Assembly (NCBI RefSeq): GCF_905163445.1
Contig: NC_053193.1
Span: forward strand, 7,130,001 to 7,194,000
Direction: 5' to 3'
Source of the DNA: Pararge aegeria
Lineage: Eukaryota; Arthropoda; Insecta; Lepidoptera; Nymphalidae
Length of the DNA: 64,000 nucleotides
Shown here: positions 52,101 to 60,597 of the stretch, piece after piece
How positions within the stretch are numbered: position 1 is the first letter of the stretch
Layout of the letters: each line of letters starts with the position of its first letter
Made by a program: the position numbers and the translations under genes
Notes under the pieces: generated by a model
The model's database searches: none
The model's input: only the letters and a program-made list of their open reading frames with translations
Told to the model about the DNA's origin: nothing

Positions 52101-52445
52101 TGCCACCCCTACTGAATTGGGAGATGTACCGTGAAGGCTTGGTGGCAGAATAAGCATGGCAGTAGTACCACCCGGACGAGCTGTCTTAAAAAGCTCTACT
52201 ACTTCTAACCAATAGTGCCCCGTGGTTTTACGCGCTGTTTAATTTTATCTGTTTAGTGTAGGCTGGGTCAATACAGGCAATACTAATTTTACTATTTTAA
52301 TTCTTTCAGAATGTCTGCATCGACGGCGGAGGAACGCGACGAATGGATCGAATGTCTTCGGCGTTCTATCAGTCACAACCCGTTCTACGACATGTTGGCG
52401 CAGCGCAAAAAGAAAGCACAGCACAACCACAGCTCCGCGCACTAG
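34018..52445 (+). CDS. step: Cytohesin (ARNO/steppke-type Arf GEF), seven exons, N-terminus missing
   Basis: Spliced gene of 34018-34150, 42753-42951, 44212-44473, 49182-49300, 50174-50285, 51430-51560 and 52310-52445. The exons total 1092 nt, or 363 codons plus a stop, and all phases are consistent. The product matches cytohesins in order: end of coiled coil, Sec7 domain (about residues 35-225 of the visible part), PH domain (about 235-350) and basic tail RKKK. Family knowledge: cytohesins load GTP on Arf1/Arf6 at the plasma membrane, are recruited by PIP3 through the PH domain, and act in insulin/PI3K signalling and membrane trafficking; the fly gene is steppke. The Sec7 glutamate finger is present (DYLGER), and FA/S replace the Y-S/D of brefeldin-sensitive GEFs, so brefeldin resistance is expected. 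Human cytohesins are about 400 residues, so roughly 35 N-terminal residues are not in the visible exons. Confidence 0.95.
35130..35270 (+). mobile_element. Retroelement ORF C-terminus, copy 1
   Basis: Differs from 49669-49808 at about six positions. The frame LGQRISLAIQRGNAASILGT, then VPR-stop-GGFEDVLDFI, ends at a TAG shared by both copies, so this looks like the last 35 or so codons of a mobile-element protein plus 3' flank. This copy has an in-frame TGA that the other lacks. Family not identified. Confidence 0.7.
35380..35710 (+). mobile_element. Degraded retroposon 3' region
   Basis: The end reads GCATATCCTGCAAAGTTGCA, GTAGGCGATGGTTTTCCACT, then TACCATCAGGTGGTCATCAA and CTTGGTTGGTATG, the form of a common lepidopteran LINE/SINE 3' end. 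Open frames across it on both strands are not genes. A shorter relative (GTTTATAGTCGATGGTTTT) is at 42580-42635. Confidence 0.6.
36327..36610 (+). mobile_element. tRNA-derived SINE, family B, rearranged head
   Basis: A-box-like TTAGCCTTGTGGTTAAGAC, then an inverted repeat (36360-36376 / 36381-36397, one mismatch, GTTA loop) where the family normally has its B box, then TTATGTGCGTTTTATGCAAT, CATCGTGAGGAAACCTGCAT, GCCCGAGAGTTCTCCATAAT, TTGGCCAGCGTGGTTGGTGG and TTGATGGTGATTA. The B box appears to have been replaced by the fold-back. Confidence 0.8.
36686..36953 (-). mobile_element. tRNA-derived SINE, family A, near full length
   Basis: On the minus strand: head GACGGCCGACTGGCGCAGTG, B box GGTTCGATTCC, the same body as 2209-2483 and an (AAAT)n tail at 36686-36705. 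It is very similar to the copy at 2209-2483. The two are 34 kb apart in the same orientation, opposite to cytohesin. Confidence 0.88.
37701..37777. repeat. Hairpin, 36-bp perfect arms, GGGTT loop
   Basis: Arms 37701-37736 and 37742-37777 pair without a single mismatch around a 5-nt loop. The arms are AT-rich but not simple sequence (they include TCTTTTGCTTTTACTAATTA). No flanking duplication or TIR-type ends. Confidence 0.95.
37863..38510 (-). pseudogene. Old coding remnant of unknown origin, minus strand
   Basis: Read on the minus strand, successive frame segments look protein-like rather than random: ESLERELNEIAHANLVTGF (about 38490-38420), IEREKWSKVVQSFSGR, then after a stop at 38297-38299 EKVKTADVTHTRCPFRLPKL and SPLNTIDTIGTVTTD, and after a frameshift near 38140-38150 LNTIDALNYIANGSFKAQYG, LRVKVKSQEMHSQSIYTL and LLHLFSSKRSNEFARL, ending at a stop near 37863. 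At least one stop and two frameshifts break it. I do not recognise the family; a processed pseudogene or a mobile-element gene are both possible. Confidence 0.45.
40596..40700 (+). repeat. Degraded dispersed repeat ('CCGTACCCAAAG' family)
   Basis: TTGGGTTCCGTACCCAAAGA, AACGGGACCGTATTACTAAG, then CTTCTGTCGATCCGCCCCTC and TGTCAGCGGCCTGTATCTAA, the same order as the 705-920 repeat. Confidence 0.6.
42753..42951 (+). CDS. step: Cytohesin exon: Sec7 domain N-half with catalytic glutamate
   Basis: Acceptor TTTCAG, donor GTGAGG. Reads GIEYLYENGLL at the start and ends LVQALR, with the final arginine codon split across the next intron. It carries Sec7 motif 1 (KGEGLSKTAIGDYLGER), whose glutamate is the finger that expels GDP from Arf, and the first part of motif 2 (FVELHDFTDLILVQALR). 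An ATG at 42710 lies in the intron in the same open frame and is not the start, because the acceptor and phase fit the upstream exon exactly. Confidence 0.95.
42952..44211 (+). other. step: Cytohesin intron (1260 bp)
   Basis: Phase-2 intron, GTGAGG to GCAG. Contains the minus-strand SINE tail at 43148-43317 and a short (TA)n run near 44047-44058. Confidence 0.9.
43148..43317 (-). mobile_element. SINE family B, 3' part
   Basis: On the minus strand it reads CGGTGAAGAAAAACATCGTT, AGGAAACC, then CATTTGGCCAGCGTGGTGGT and AAAGGATTGATAATTATAAT with an ATGATGATG end. The 5' tRNA-like part is absent. Confidence 0.75.
44212..44473 (+). CDS. step: Cytohesin exon: Sec7 domain C-half
   Basis: Acceptor GCAATTGCAG, donor GTGAGT; 262 nt. 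It completes the split arginine and continues QFLWSFRLPGEAQKIDRMM, then DTCYVLSFAIIMLNTSLHNP and finally GGDLPQELLL. This is the Arf-binding groove and the C-terminal helices of Sec7. FA within LSFAIIML and S within NTSLHNP are the residues associated with brefeldin-resistant cytohesins. Conservation against vertebrate cytohesins is very high; the differences are mostly in the short loop QLNPDIFTNA. Confidence 0.96.
44474..49181 (+). other. step: Cytohesin intron (4708 bp)
   Basis: Phase-0 intron, GTGAGT to TTTACAG. Contains a decayed tRNA-SINE head at about 45436-45515 (TTGGTTTAGTGGTTAGCATG with a disrupted B box) and the Harbinger-like MITE at 48430-48917. The rest is plain AT-rich sequence. 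Confidence 0.9.
48430..48917. mobile_element. Harbinger-like MITE, 29-bp TIRs, TAA duplication
   Basis: Perfect inverted termini 48431-48459 and 48888-48916 begin GGGGCGTCCATAAATTACGT. Flanking TAA at 48427-48429 and 48918-48920 is a 3-bp target duplication, as made by PIF/Harbinger transposons. The 488-bp element has no coding capacity. Next to each TIR are G-rich subterminal runs (48463-48476, 48813-48829, 48860-48874) and repeated AATCTCA/CTCACG motifs. A 9-bp inverted repeat (48603-48623) is near the centre. Confidence 0.85.
49182..49300 (+). CDS. step: Cytohesin exon: Sec7-PH linker and PH start
   Basis: Acceptor TTCTTTACAG, donor GTGAGT. Encodes SLYESIKTEPFKIPEDDGND, then HTFFNPDKEGWLWKQGG, with AG of an arginine codon at the end. 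SLYESIK closes the Sec7 helices. The linker and HTFFNPDKEGWL begin the PH domain; in mammals this linker is part of the autoinhibitory element. The exon ends at the two-glycine position that in mammals alternates between 2G and 3G isoforms with different phosphoinositide preference. Confidence 0.95.
49669..49808 (+). mobile_element. Retroelement ORF C-terminus, copy 2
   Basis: Same element as 35130-35270, with about six differences. The frame LGQRISLTIQRGNAASILGT, then VPRCGAFEDVLDFI, is open to its TAG stop. Both copies begin at the same TACCTTGGCC, which suggests either a shared 5'-truncation point or a short autonomous repeat unit rather than random truncation. Confidence 0.72.
50040..50142 (+). 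mobile_element. SINE family B, 3' tail
   Basis: TGGGACTATGCTCTAAATCT, TCTCCAATGTCGGAGCACTT, then GGGGCGTTAATAGGCTGATG and ATGAATTATGATTATGATGA. It ends about 30 bp before the acceptor of the exon at 50174, so its tail abuts the branch-point/pyrimidine region. Confidence 0.6.
50174..50285 (+). CDS. step: Cytohesin exon: PH domain phosphoinositide-binding core
   Basis: Acceptor TTTCTTTTCAG, donor GTTAGT; 112 nt. Reads (R)YKSWKRRWFILNDNCLYYFE, then YTTDKEPRGIIPLENIS. It holds the K-x-W-K-R-R-W-F-I-L basic motif and the later arginine of EPRGIIPL, which in solved cytohesin PH domains contact the inositol phosphate head group. The residue after GGR is tyrosine, where vertebrate cytohesins have valine. 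The acceptor follows a SINE tail by about 30 bp. Confidence 0.95.
50286..51429 (+). other. step: Cytohesin intron (1144 bp)
   Basis: Phase-0 intron, GTTAGT to CTCCAG. Contains the minus-strand SINE tail at 51190-51290. The 3' end is AT-rich and poor in pyrimidine runs. Confidence 0.88.
51190..51290 (-). mobile_element. SINE family B, 3' tail
   Basis: On the minus strand: GGTGGACTAAGGCCTAAACC, CTTCTCATTCGGGGAGTAGA, CCGGTAAAGGATTGACAAAG, then (ATG)n. Lies 140 bp before the exon at 51430. Confidence 0.75.
51430..51560 (+). CDS. step: Cytohesin exon: PH domain C-half, divergent start
   Basis: Acceptor CTCCAG with almost no pyrimidine tract (the preceding 40 bases are AT-rich), donor GTAAAT; 131 nt ending in AG of an arginine codon. 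Reads VRAASDRQRPHCLELYASGG, then ADLIKACKTDSEGKVVEGKH and TVYR. The second half (IKACKTDSEGKVVEGKHTVYR) is textbook cytohesin. The first half departs from the usual REVED...KPNCFELY, with A-A for E-V and L for F. Phase and length fit the exons on either side, so the call is firm despite the weak acceptor. Confidence 0.9.
51561..52309 (+). other. step: Cytohesin last intron (749 bp)
   Basis: Phase-2 intron, GTAAAT to TTTCAG. A degraded retroposon fragment is at about 52100-52215 (CCGTGAAGGCTTGGTGGCAG, then ACCACCCGGACGAGC and AAAAGCTCTACTAC). Confidence 0.88.
52310..52445 (+). CDS. step: Cytohesin last exon: PH C-terminal helix, basic tail, stop
   Basis: Acceptor TTCTTTCAG. Completes the split arginine and reads MSASTAEERDEWIECLRRSI, then SHNPFYDMLAQRKKKAQHNH and SSAH, with a TAG stop at 52443-52445. 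The tryptophan of DEWIECL is the invariant PH C-terminal helix residue. The FYDMLAQRKKK tail corresponds to the polybasic, autoinhibitory and membrane-binding C-terminus of cytohesins. The in-frame ATG at 52311 is internal, not a start. Confidence 0.95.
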
Positions 52446-52554
52446 ATAGAAGCCATATCACGGGTACACTCTACAAACAAATCTATACTCTACTTTTTTA
52501 ACCTGTCTTATAGTGTAATTTTTTTTATAAATTAGTTTTTTAGTGTAAAGTATA

Positions 52555-52785
52555 ACATTTGCGCCTCCCTTTCAAGGGAATTGACCTCGATTCCCGCTAT
52601 ATCTATATCTTGATAACCTCTAACTTTTCGGAGCTATGTGCACTTTAAGAAATGAAATATGACTTGCTTTAACGGTGAAGGAAAACATCGTAAGGTAACT
52701 TGCATGGTAATTTCCGCTCTAACGGCCTTCCAATTCTGAGTGGAGACCTGTGTATATGTGTGTAGTGCGCCGGTAATTTTAAAAT
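52555..52785 (+). mobile_element. SINE family B in presumed cytohesin 3' UTR
   Basis: GCGCCTCCCTTTCAAGGGAA with a decayed B box (ACCTCGATTCCCGC), then CTCTAACTTTTCGGAGCTAT, GACTTGCTTTAACGGTGAAG, GAAAACATCGTAAGG and TTCTGAGTGGAGACCTGTGT, ending GCGCCGGTAATTTT. It starts 110 bp after the stop codon, in the sense orientation. A minus-strand open frame of 127 codons overlaps it and is spurious. Confidence 0.82.
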
Positions 52786-55700
52786 AGAAAAAAAAATAGA
52801 AATGTGTTTTAATGACACAAAGATATGTACATGAAGGTTTCTTTTATTTCTTTTTTTAAATATACTTTGCACTAAAACCATTATAGGACAGGTAAGAAAA
52901 ACTTTACTATGCGAATCTATGTACATAAGGTACAGCACAGTACACCTTACATATTCACCTATCTGCAGTTCGCACGATCTTATTTGGCTGGGTTTAAGTT
53001 GGTTTACCAATATGCCACCATATACAAACCTCAGATTACAATATAATTCCAATACGGTGTCTCACTCCTGACTTCAGTCCGGCCAACTTGGATCGCGGTT
53101 GCTGAATAATACAGATACATGAAAACTCGCCCGCAATTGTAGTCGTTTTTGAGTATCGAAATAAGAAAGAATGCGATGAAAGGACGGATCCTACACATCC
53201 TTTATTTACTTTAGCGACTCTATTTAGACGATGTCGACATTTACAACGAGATCATACGAGCCAAACTACTTTTGTTGTTTATACCGTAGTACTGTATAAA
53301 TACTTAGACGTCAAAGCAAAATAGACCTTATGGTCATAAATTTAAACTCTTCCGATTCTCATTTTACAAAGCTAATTGATTCCGCTAAAAGTGCTGACTG
53401 TAACAGAATGAAAGGAAAGAAAAACAATGTGAATTAGATACATTTTGCTCTTACGTTTAAGTGTTCTCATACGTGAAAACCTGAAAACGACTACAACATG
53501 CCAATTTCTTACTAAGGTTTCGGCTAACGGGATCAGCCATTTAAACATGGAATATATAAAGGGCAATAGTCCTTACATCTATGGAGGAGGAGAATGATTA
53601 TTATTATTTATTAGAAATACACACTGGTATAATCAATTTGTGATATTAAGTTGATCGCATATTACCAGACGTGCGAATTGAAATTTTAATCAGCCACGTG
53701 CAATTATATTATGCTGTAATGTGCGATCAGCTTTAATTGATTTTATAAGCACTATACGATTAAATTACTAACAGATGTAAGTTTAAAGACAGACGGAAAT
53801 TCGCGGCAATAAAGTGTGTACTCCATTTCGAGCTTTCACTTCACGAATATCAAATCTATTTGTTACTTGTTTATACTTGTCTCGAAATGTAATACTTTTC
53901 AAAAAGTTTTAGTTTTGTTATATGTAAAAAAAACATTAATTTTTTTTTCGATTAAATATTATAACATTTTAAGACAGCTTAGAAGAAACGGTCTATAGAG
54001 TTACGTGGGCCTATACGTCTCCGGTTTAGTAATGTCGGGGGCTCTTTATTTCACACAATTCTCGATGTTAAATGCACTAAAAGAAGCGTTTTATACAATC
54101 ACAATTTTACACGCTTTTCTTTTTAAGAGCATGCAACTATGTAAGAACCTAAAATACGCTGTAGGTAACTGGACCAGCCACAGTAGCGATGAATGTGTAT
54201 TTTCTATTAGAATAAGTTGTTTTAAATTGACTAAAGGTGCGAATATGAAATTTACCGTCTATCTTTTTTCATATATCTGTGCTACTGTGACTTCTTTAAT
54301 AACGAAACATTAAAATCATACAGCCTAAAATATCAAACTAGGTGAATAAGTGTAAAATTAAGTTTAAGCTTTAAGATTCAAAACACCAATATTGTTGAAT
54401 CGTAATATTAAAAAAAAAACGTGCGATCATACGAAGGATAAAAGCCTTGGTTTTTCTATAATCTGAAACAGCAAAGAAATAGACAAAACGGACAAACTAC
54501 AGTAATGTTGTTATTATTATATCGGTAAAGAGTGTATGGTTGTTTATACCTTAAAGAAAATAATTAAGATATATGTAAATATTATGTTATGGGTATCGGA
54601 GTATCGCGCGTTATACACATATAAATCATTAGTAGGGTGATGTATTTCTTCATAAGCAATAGAACCAATGGGTATAATAGTTATTGGGGATTCACTACAA
54701 AAACTATATATTGGTATAGGTTTTGCGTGATTTTTAATCATGGTCATAATGTATCGGGAACATAACAGTAATTTCATTAACTCTCCACCCGGTACCCCCG
54801 TAGTACAAGATTTTTTCGCTCGCAAACGAGAAATCGTTTTCGAGTATTGAATTATTAGAAAGCCAGAGTAAAATGAAATTAACGCACATGGTTTTAAAGG
54901 TTCACAATTCTACAGATGGTGTCACTTGCAGAAAGTTTGTAAAATAAAAATTAGCAGTATAGAATTTGCGACTTTAAAACGAGTGACATTAAGTTCATTT
55001 TATTTTGACGGTATAGTATAATGGTACACGAAAGCGCCTTCACATTAAGGAACGTGAACTAAGGACGTGGAATGACAGGTTTTACGTATTGGGTAAGGAT
55101 TTAAGGACCTTTACAGACATCGAAATATTCAAGGTGCAGACGTCCATTTGTGTAGCTTATCGTTTAATTGTTACAGATCAAATCCGATTCTAAATAAAAA
55201 TAAAGATAAAATAAAGATTCTTCACTTCATTTCACTTCAACCACATGTACATAGTAAATAATTCAATGAATTCGCTTCTGTACAACAAGATGTAACAATC
55301 ATAAACAGAAATTGACAGCAACTCACTCACTCACTATAATCTCGACTATAAAACCACCGTTATTACTTAGAATCATTATTTATATTGTGTAAAAACAACG
55401 GATGAAATAAAAACTTCAATTAGTAAAACAATAATGCATCGGATTTAATTTGTTACAATGTGACGTTACTTGAATAAAATTGTGATATTTACAACCACGA
55501 TACTCAATAGTGATTGAATATTAGTAGCAATACAATACGTTAATTAATCAAGAACTTATCGTCGATGGTCGTTGTTAAAATTGTTGTCCATGTAAATAAC
55601 GAAGTAAGACTGAATTGTGTGTAACATTCGTCCGATTATCGATTATTTCGTAAAAATACTTGTTTTAAAGATAAAAAGATGCACCGAACCTTGTTAGGTT

Positions 55701-56993
55701 CGGTTAAATAAATAATAATATACATTTACATCATACATTTCGTCGTTATGTTTTTCGGTTCAATAGATTCAAGATGTTTTCTTAGACGTTTAAATCAATT
55801 TGTTATGACAAAATATATACTATGGGTTTTTTTTTTTTTTTTTTAATATTTCGGTTACAGTTTTAGTGTAAGTTACTCAATCCCCTGCTTTTGATATTAG
55901 ATAATTAAAATGCATTTTTATTTCACTTTATGAAATCATCGATAATAAACGACATGATTTACCGCCCTAGTTTGAAATGATTTGCACTTTGTTATTAAAA
56001 AAAATTATATGATTTTTTGGTAAATTTATAGGTAGGATTTTACAAATTTATTGATTGCTTCTTGTTGCTTTGACAATAATTTGTTACGATGGTTTACCGG
56101 ACGGTCTAACCATAGGAATATATTATCAATTATACAATATATTATCCATTTAGTCGGAATTTGTATTCATTGAAAGTATTATGTAATGTAAAATATTTAG
56201 TATATTTAGTAAAAAGTAGATTTATTATTTTGTATTATAGAAAATTAATCAGATGTAAATATGGCTTGAGGTTAGATAGTTTTATTAATTATATTTAGAT
56301 GAATATTATGATAAGGTACGTTATTTATGTTTGGTGTTTACCTATTGCAATTTTTCCTATATTTATAACACAAGGGGCCGTTTCATGATAATATTATGAT
56401 TTATAATCTATATAACATATATTATATAGGGTCACTTTACCGAAGCTAAATTTTAAAGTTTTAAAAATAGAGATACATAAACTTGACAAATTTATTCTAG
56501 CATCATAATATATACCCAAAACATAATGCGATTAACAATATTTTTAAGATCTAAGTTGGATCTACGTTAGTTTACTATGGGTTATTTCGCGATGTTTTAT
56601 AATGCTTCAATAAACAGGCTATACAACACAAAAATTAAAACGGTTTCTGTTATTAGCGCGTTAAAGCGTTATTTCTAGATTGAATTGCATAGTGAACACG
56701 AATAAGAAAATCAAAACACGACTTTTTAAATTACATCTGTCGATTCAAACTTTGGCTATCCTAACAAATTAGCCCTGCACACAGAGATAAGTTCAATTAA
56801 ACATTGTTATGTATGTATATTTGTTTTGGTAGCGCAATATATGCGTGGGTTTACAAAGCTTGCACAAAAGTGGGTTTTACAGAAACCATATATTTTCTAT
56901 GTTAATTGTAATTGTTGAATGCGAATTGTATGTAGTCATTTTAAACAAAGCCAAACAACGCGACGCACGTCCGCGGTTGCGTTCAAAATTACT

Positions 56994-57040
56994 ACCAATC
57001 ACAAGACGCGTGGGTTTTGACCATGCGTTTTGTGATTGGT
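56994..57040. repeat. Hairpin, 20-bp arms with two mismatches
   Basis: Arms 56994-57013 and 57021-57040 (ACCAATCACAAGACGCGTGG and near-complement). Both mismatches are G/A differences that would pair as G-U in RNA. Loop GTTTTGA. Confidence 0.85.
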
Positions 57041-58279
57041 TGCGATTAGTAAAAATGTCTTAAAAGCTGATTTCGTCTTAAAAGCTGCGCAAAAGTCAAA
57101 AATCACGTAGGTCTTTTGTGTCGCTTCTAAAATATAATATAAGTTATTGCAACAACGTCGAATGAATTGGGGTTTTGACGTAGCTTCAGTGTAAGTTGTA
57201 AACGAACGTCACATCAACGTTTACTAAGTCTGCCATTTTATAAGAAGGACCAAATGTCATCATTTTTATAACTCCATACAAATTTGACAGATTTACCATA
57301 CGTCAAAGTTCAGTTCGTAAACTCTTCATAAAACTGGTCCTCTGTCACTTATAATCGTAACATACTCTCACCAAAAATCTAAACTCAACATTGACATTGT
57401 ATAAAGAGTTGTGAAAATTTTTAGTAATCGATTTTCGCTGCAGCTATTATTTTCACGTCACAAATTGTGGTTCAGTTTTTTACGATTATAATTAGGAGAT
57501 AGGGCCCATTGCGGTGTGGCATAACGCAGTCTTTTTTTTAATGAATGTGTGTAAATAGTAACATATTATAGTATAAAGAAGAAGCAAATATTTTAAGATA
57601 CGTAGGTAAAGGTGACTTTTTGTAACGCGATTCATAAAAAATACATGCGACTACGAATGTTACCTATAATATCTATTGTGTTTCCTCCGAAAGAAGTACC
57701 TTTTGATATATTTAATAGTTATGCAGCTGTACCGAAACATTTTTTCGAATAAGCATAAAACTACTTGCTTTATAATAGATTTGTTTAATAAATTATTTAT
57801 CTCATGAAACATCGTAGGATCTTTTACAATCAGTCAAATCAAATATCAAAAGATAATATTGTTAGCTTAATAAACTCGTCAGAATAATCGATTTTAACAC
57901 ACGGCAAGTATTATTGGTAATCCTAAAGACGCTTTTCGATTCATGATGGTACTATACTGTTGAAACTGCCATAAGATACTTCGTTCGTGAGAAATACTAT
58001 AGGCATGCTTGACTGATTCTACGATCGAATCCTGTATCAATTCCTTTATTAACAGTAAATCCGGATATTTAATATTCGTTCGTACTTCCTGCAATCCCAG
58101 TACAACTGTTTATGCATGGGGGGTCAAAAAGTTTATTACATTATTTTCTCAAGCATTAATAATTACGTGTCACAGTGCGTTCGACCTCACAGCATAAAGA
58201 TTGTGCGTTTCAAACGATATGATTAATAAGCTGACACGATATGTATCGTCATTAGCATCTCTTACTGGGAACAAACGGG

Positions 58280-58430
58280 CTACAACTGGAAAATGTTTGT
58301 GTGATGAACATGATTGTTTTTCAGTGTCTGGGTATTTATCTGTACCCATAACACAAGCTACGCTTACTTTGGGGCTAGATGGTGATGTGTGTGTTGTGGT
58401 AGTATATTTATTATTTATTACATAGGTTAC
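58280..58430 (+). mobile_element. SINE family A, 5'-truncated with internal deletion
   Basis: Starts at ACAACTGGAAAATGTTTGTG (lacking the tRNA head), has TTTTTCAGTGTCTGGGTATT and TATCTGT, then jumps to ACCCATAACACAAGCTACGC, CTTTGGGGCTAGATGGTGAT and GTGTGTGTTGTGGTAGTATA with a TTATTTATTA tail. Compared with 60160-60424, about 60 bp of the middle is missing. Confidence 0.8.
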
Positions 58431-60159
58431 AATAGTCAAACGTAACTTACTCGATCGTCGAATCTCAATCTTGTCTATGCGTAGGTAAAAAAAGTTAACG
58501 CGCCACGAAAGCTGAAGCTAGACTATAATGAATGCATGAATGAATGCACACCACAAAAAGAACATAAAATAAGAAAAGTATAACAAAGCAACGTTAATTT
58601 TCAACTTTCGTGGCGTGTGCCACATATGTAGGGAAAGGTGCCTAACGATCTGTAATTAGTTAAGTTTAGCGTTTAAAGGGGAAGCTGTGTACATTCGCGT
58701 CGGGAGTTTAATTTATCTCAATTGTAATGATTTATATGACAACGGTTATGTGCATAATAAGGATGTTGTAAATAATTTTGTATGAAAGAAAAATACATTA
58801 TTATCATTATTTACTCCCATGTGTTTTATTTGAGTCATCCATTTTTTTAGGGGTCCCGTAGTCCTTTATGGAAGCTACTGACATAAGCCCTGTGTTGTTA
58901 GCTTCATGTCCGAAAGTAAAAGAAATGTGTAAAAGCATATAATTACAAACAGGCAACCGCCTTGCCGTTCTTATAACGCTTTTAAAGTTAGTATTATAGC
59001 GTTATGCTTTGGTTACTTTTTTTTTGTCGTGGTGGAACCTCTGTCCTTTTCAGCAGGACAGAGGTTATGTGGGACTCGTGTACCCGAACTAAAAATGCCA
59101 TGTCCCATGTCATATGCTTTGTGTTACCCATTAAATGAAAAAAAAACAAAATATCCACAAGTCGCCATGATTATGGTAACTATAAACAAATAAGGTTTAT
59201 GTTCCTAAAAAAGTTTAGTTATTATTTATTCGTAGCAGACTCAAATTACCTCTATCCTAGACAGGATCGATAACATCGGACTTTTGCCTCTTGTTTGTGA
59301 TGGTCTTTTAAGTTCCTATAAAATACCAAGATGCCTAAATGAAACATTGTTTTTTGTTCAGCTACAACTTATATTTATAAACAATAAATCTCAATAATAT
59401 TACTGTAGGTATAAGGTATGTATAACACCATAGTGCTAATTTTCCATCATCGAGCGTTCGTGTCCTCGGTGTTTTCCATATAATCACCAACAGTAGGTAC
59501 ATTTAAACTAAACATTGTTCTTTGTTTACATTTTTACTACGTGCCTGCCATATTAACCCAATGCGCCAATGCCCGATTCATACATTTTAACAAACAACTC
59601 GTTCGACCGTGACGTTCAAGTTGGCTTCCTTTTCCGACGTGGGTGAAACGTCGTTGCGTAAAGAATTGCTTAATTTGCTTCAGGGAAAATATTTTTTAGA
59701 TCTACTTTACCGAGTCCGATGTGCCGTTAGGCTAAGGTAGAGGACGTATTCTCTGTGAGGAAACGAGAAGGTGTGGTATTGAACGGAAGTCCAATGCGCA
59801 TTAGTCATCTCCTTTATTTTTATTAATTTTGACAATCATTCCATTTACGTTCAAAGCTGTTCATAAAAAGAGTTTTTTAGCTTGTCCGTCTTTCACACAA
59901 CAGCTTTCTCTTTTATAAATAGGTATCAGGTGTATTAGTAGGGATATCTACATTATAACTACATTACGGCGCATACGTACTCTTAAATATATCTGCTATA
60001 ATAAGTATAACCGCAGTTAGAAATCTTTTAAAAGAATGGAAATGTTTTTGAATATGTATGTACAATAAACTACAGAACGCTTTGTTGTTTGATATAACTA
60101 TCGTCTAAGAAAAAATCATATCACGTCCCCTTAACTTGCTAACCATTGGATCAAAGAAC
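58431..60159. other. Non-coding, AT-rich
   Basis: No exon seen. One hairpin (59036-59047 / 59055-59066, 12-bp arms AACCTCTGTCCT, 7-nt loop). Confidence 0.5.
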
Positions 60160-60424
60160 GACGGCCGAGTGGCGCAGTGGGCAGGGACCCTGCTTTCTGA
60201 GTCCAAGGCCGTGGGTTCGATTCCCACAACTGGAAAATGTTTGTGTGATGAACATGAATGTTTTTCAATGTCTGGGTGTTTATCTGTATATTATAAGTAT
60301 TTATGTGTATTATATTCATAAAAAATATTCATCAGCTATCTCAGTACCCATAACACAAGCTACGCTTACTTTGGGGCTAGATGGCGATGTGTGTATTATA
60401 TATATAAAAAAAATAAAAAAGAAG
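60160..60424 (+). mobile_element. tRNA-derived SINE, family A, near full length
   Basis: Head GACGGCCGAGTGGCGCAGTG (A box), B box GGTTCGATTCCCAC, body TGTGTGATGAACATGAATGT, TCAATGTCTGGGTG, AATATTCATCAGCTATCTCA, ACACAAGCTACGCTTACTTT and GGGGCTAGATGGCGATGTGT, tail TATATATATAAAAAAAATAA. This is the best-preserved + strand copy and gives the family's orientation. Confidence 0.9.
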
Positions 60425-60597
60425 ACTGTAACTCAACAAACGAACTTTCTGCTTGAAGCTTGCCATTAATTATGATCGGTTGCAATAAGTAATTAGGGTA
60501 TTCTTGAAGATTTATTTAAGAAAAAACTATCAAAAATACAGATGGATCAATAAGTCATGAAGTAAACAAAGATTAGTAGATACACAGTATTCATAAC

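Larger units (their letters stand above)
52446..58279 (+). other. Cytohesin 3' UTR of unknown length, then non-coding DNA
   Basis: The UTR starts after the TAG. A SINE sits at 52555-52785. Possible poly-A signals are AATAAA at 53808-53813 (followed at once by GTGTGT) and 56609-56614; neither can be chosen by eye. From 52786 to 58279 I recognise no transposon, which stands out against the rest of the window. An 18-T run is at 55827-55844 and a near-perfect hairpin at 56994-57040. Confidence 0.5.

Noticed and set aside
52669..53052. 127-codon minus-strand open frame
   Set aside because: It overlaps a sense-strand SINE and AT-rich DNA, and the translation shows no domain.
60160..60235. tRNA gene with A and B boxes
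   Set aside because: The promoter boxes are present, but the acceptor stem does not close and the same head recurs at 2.4 and 36.9 kb attached to one body and tail; it is a SINE head. The same applies to 16117 and 45436.
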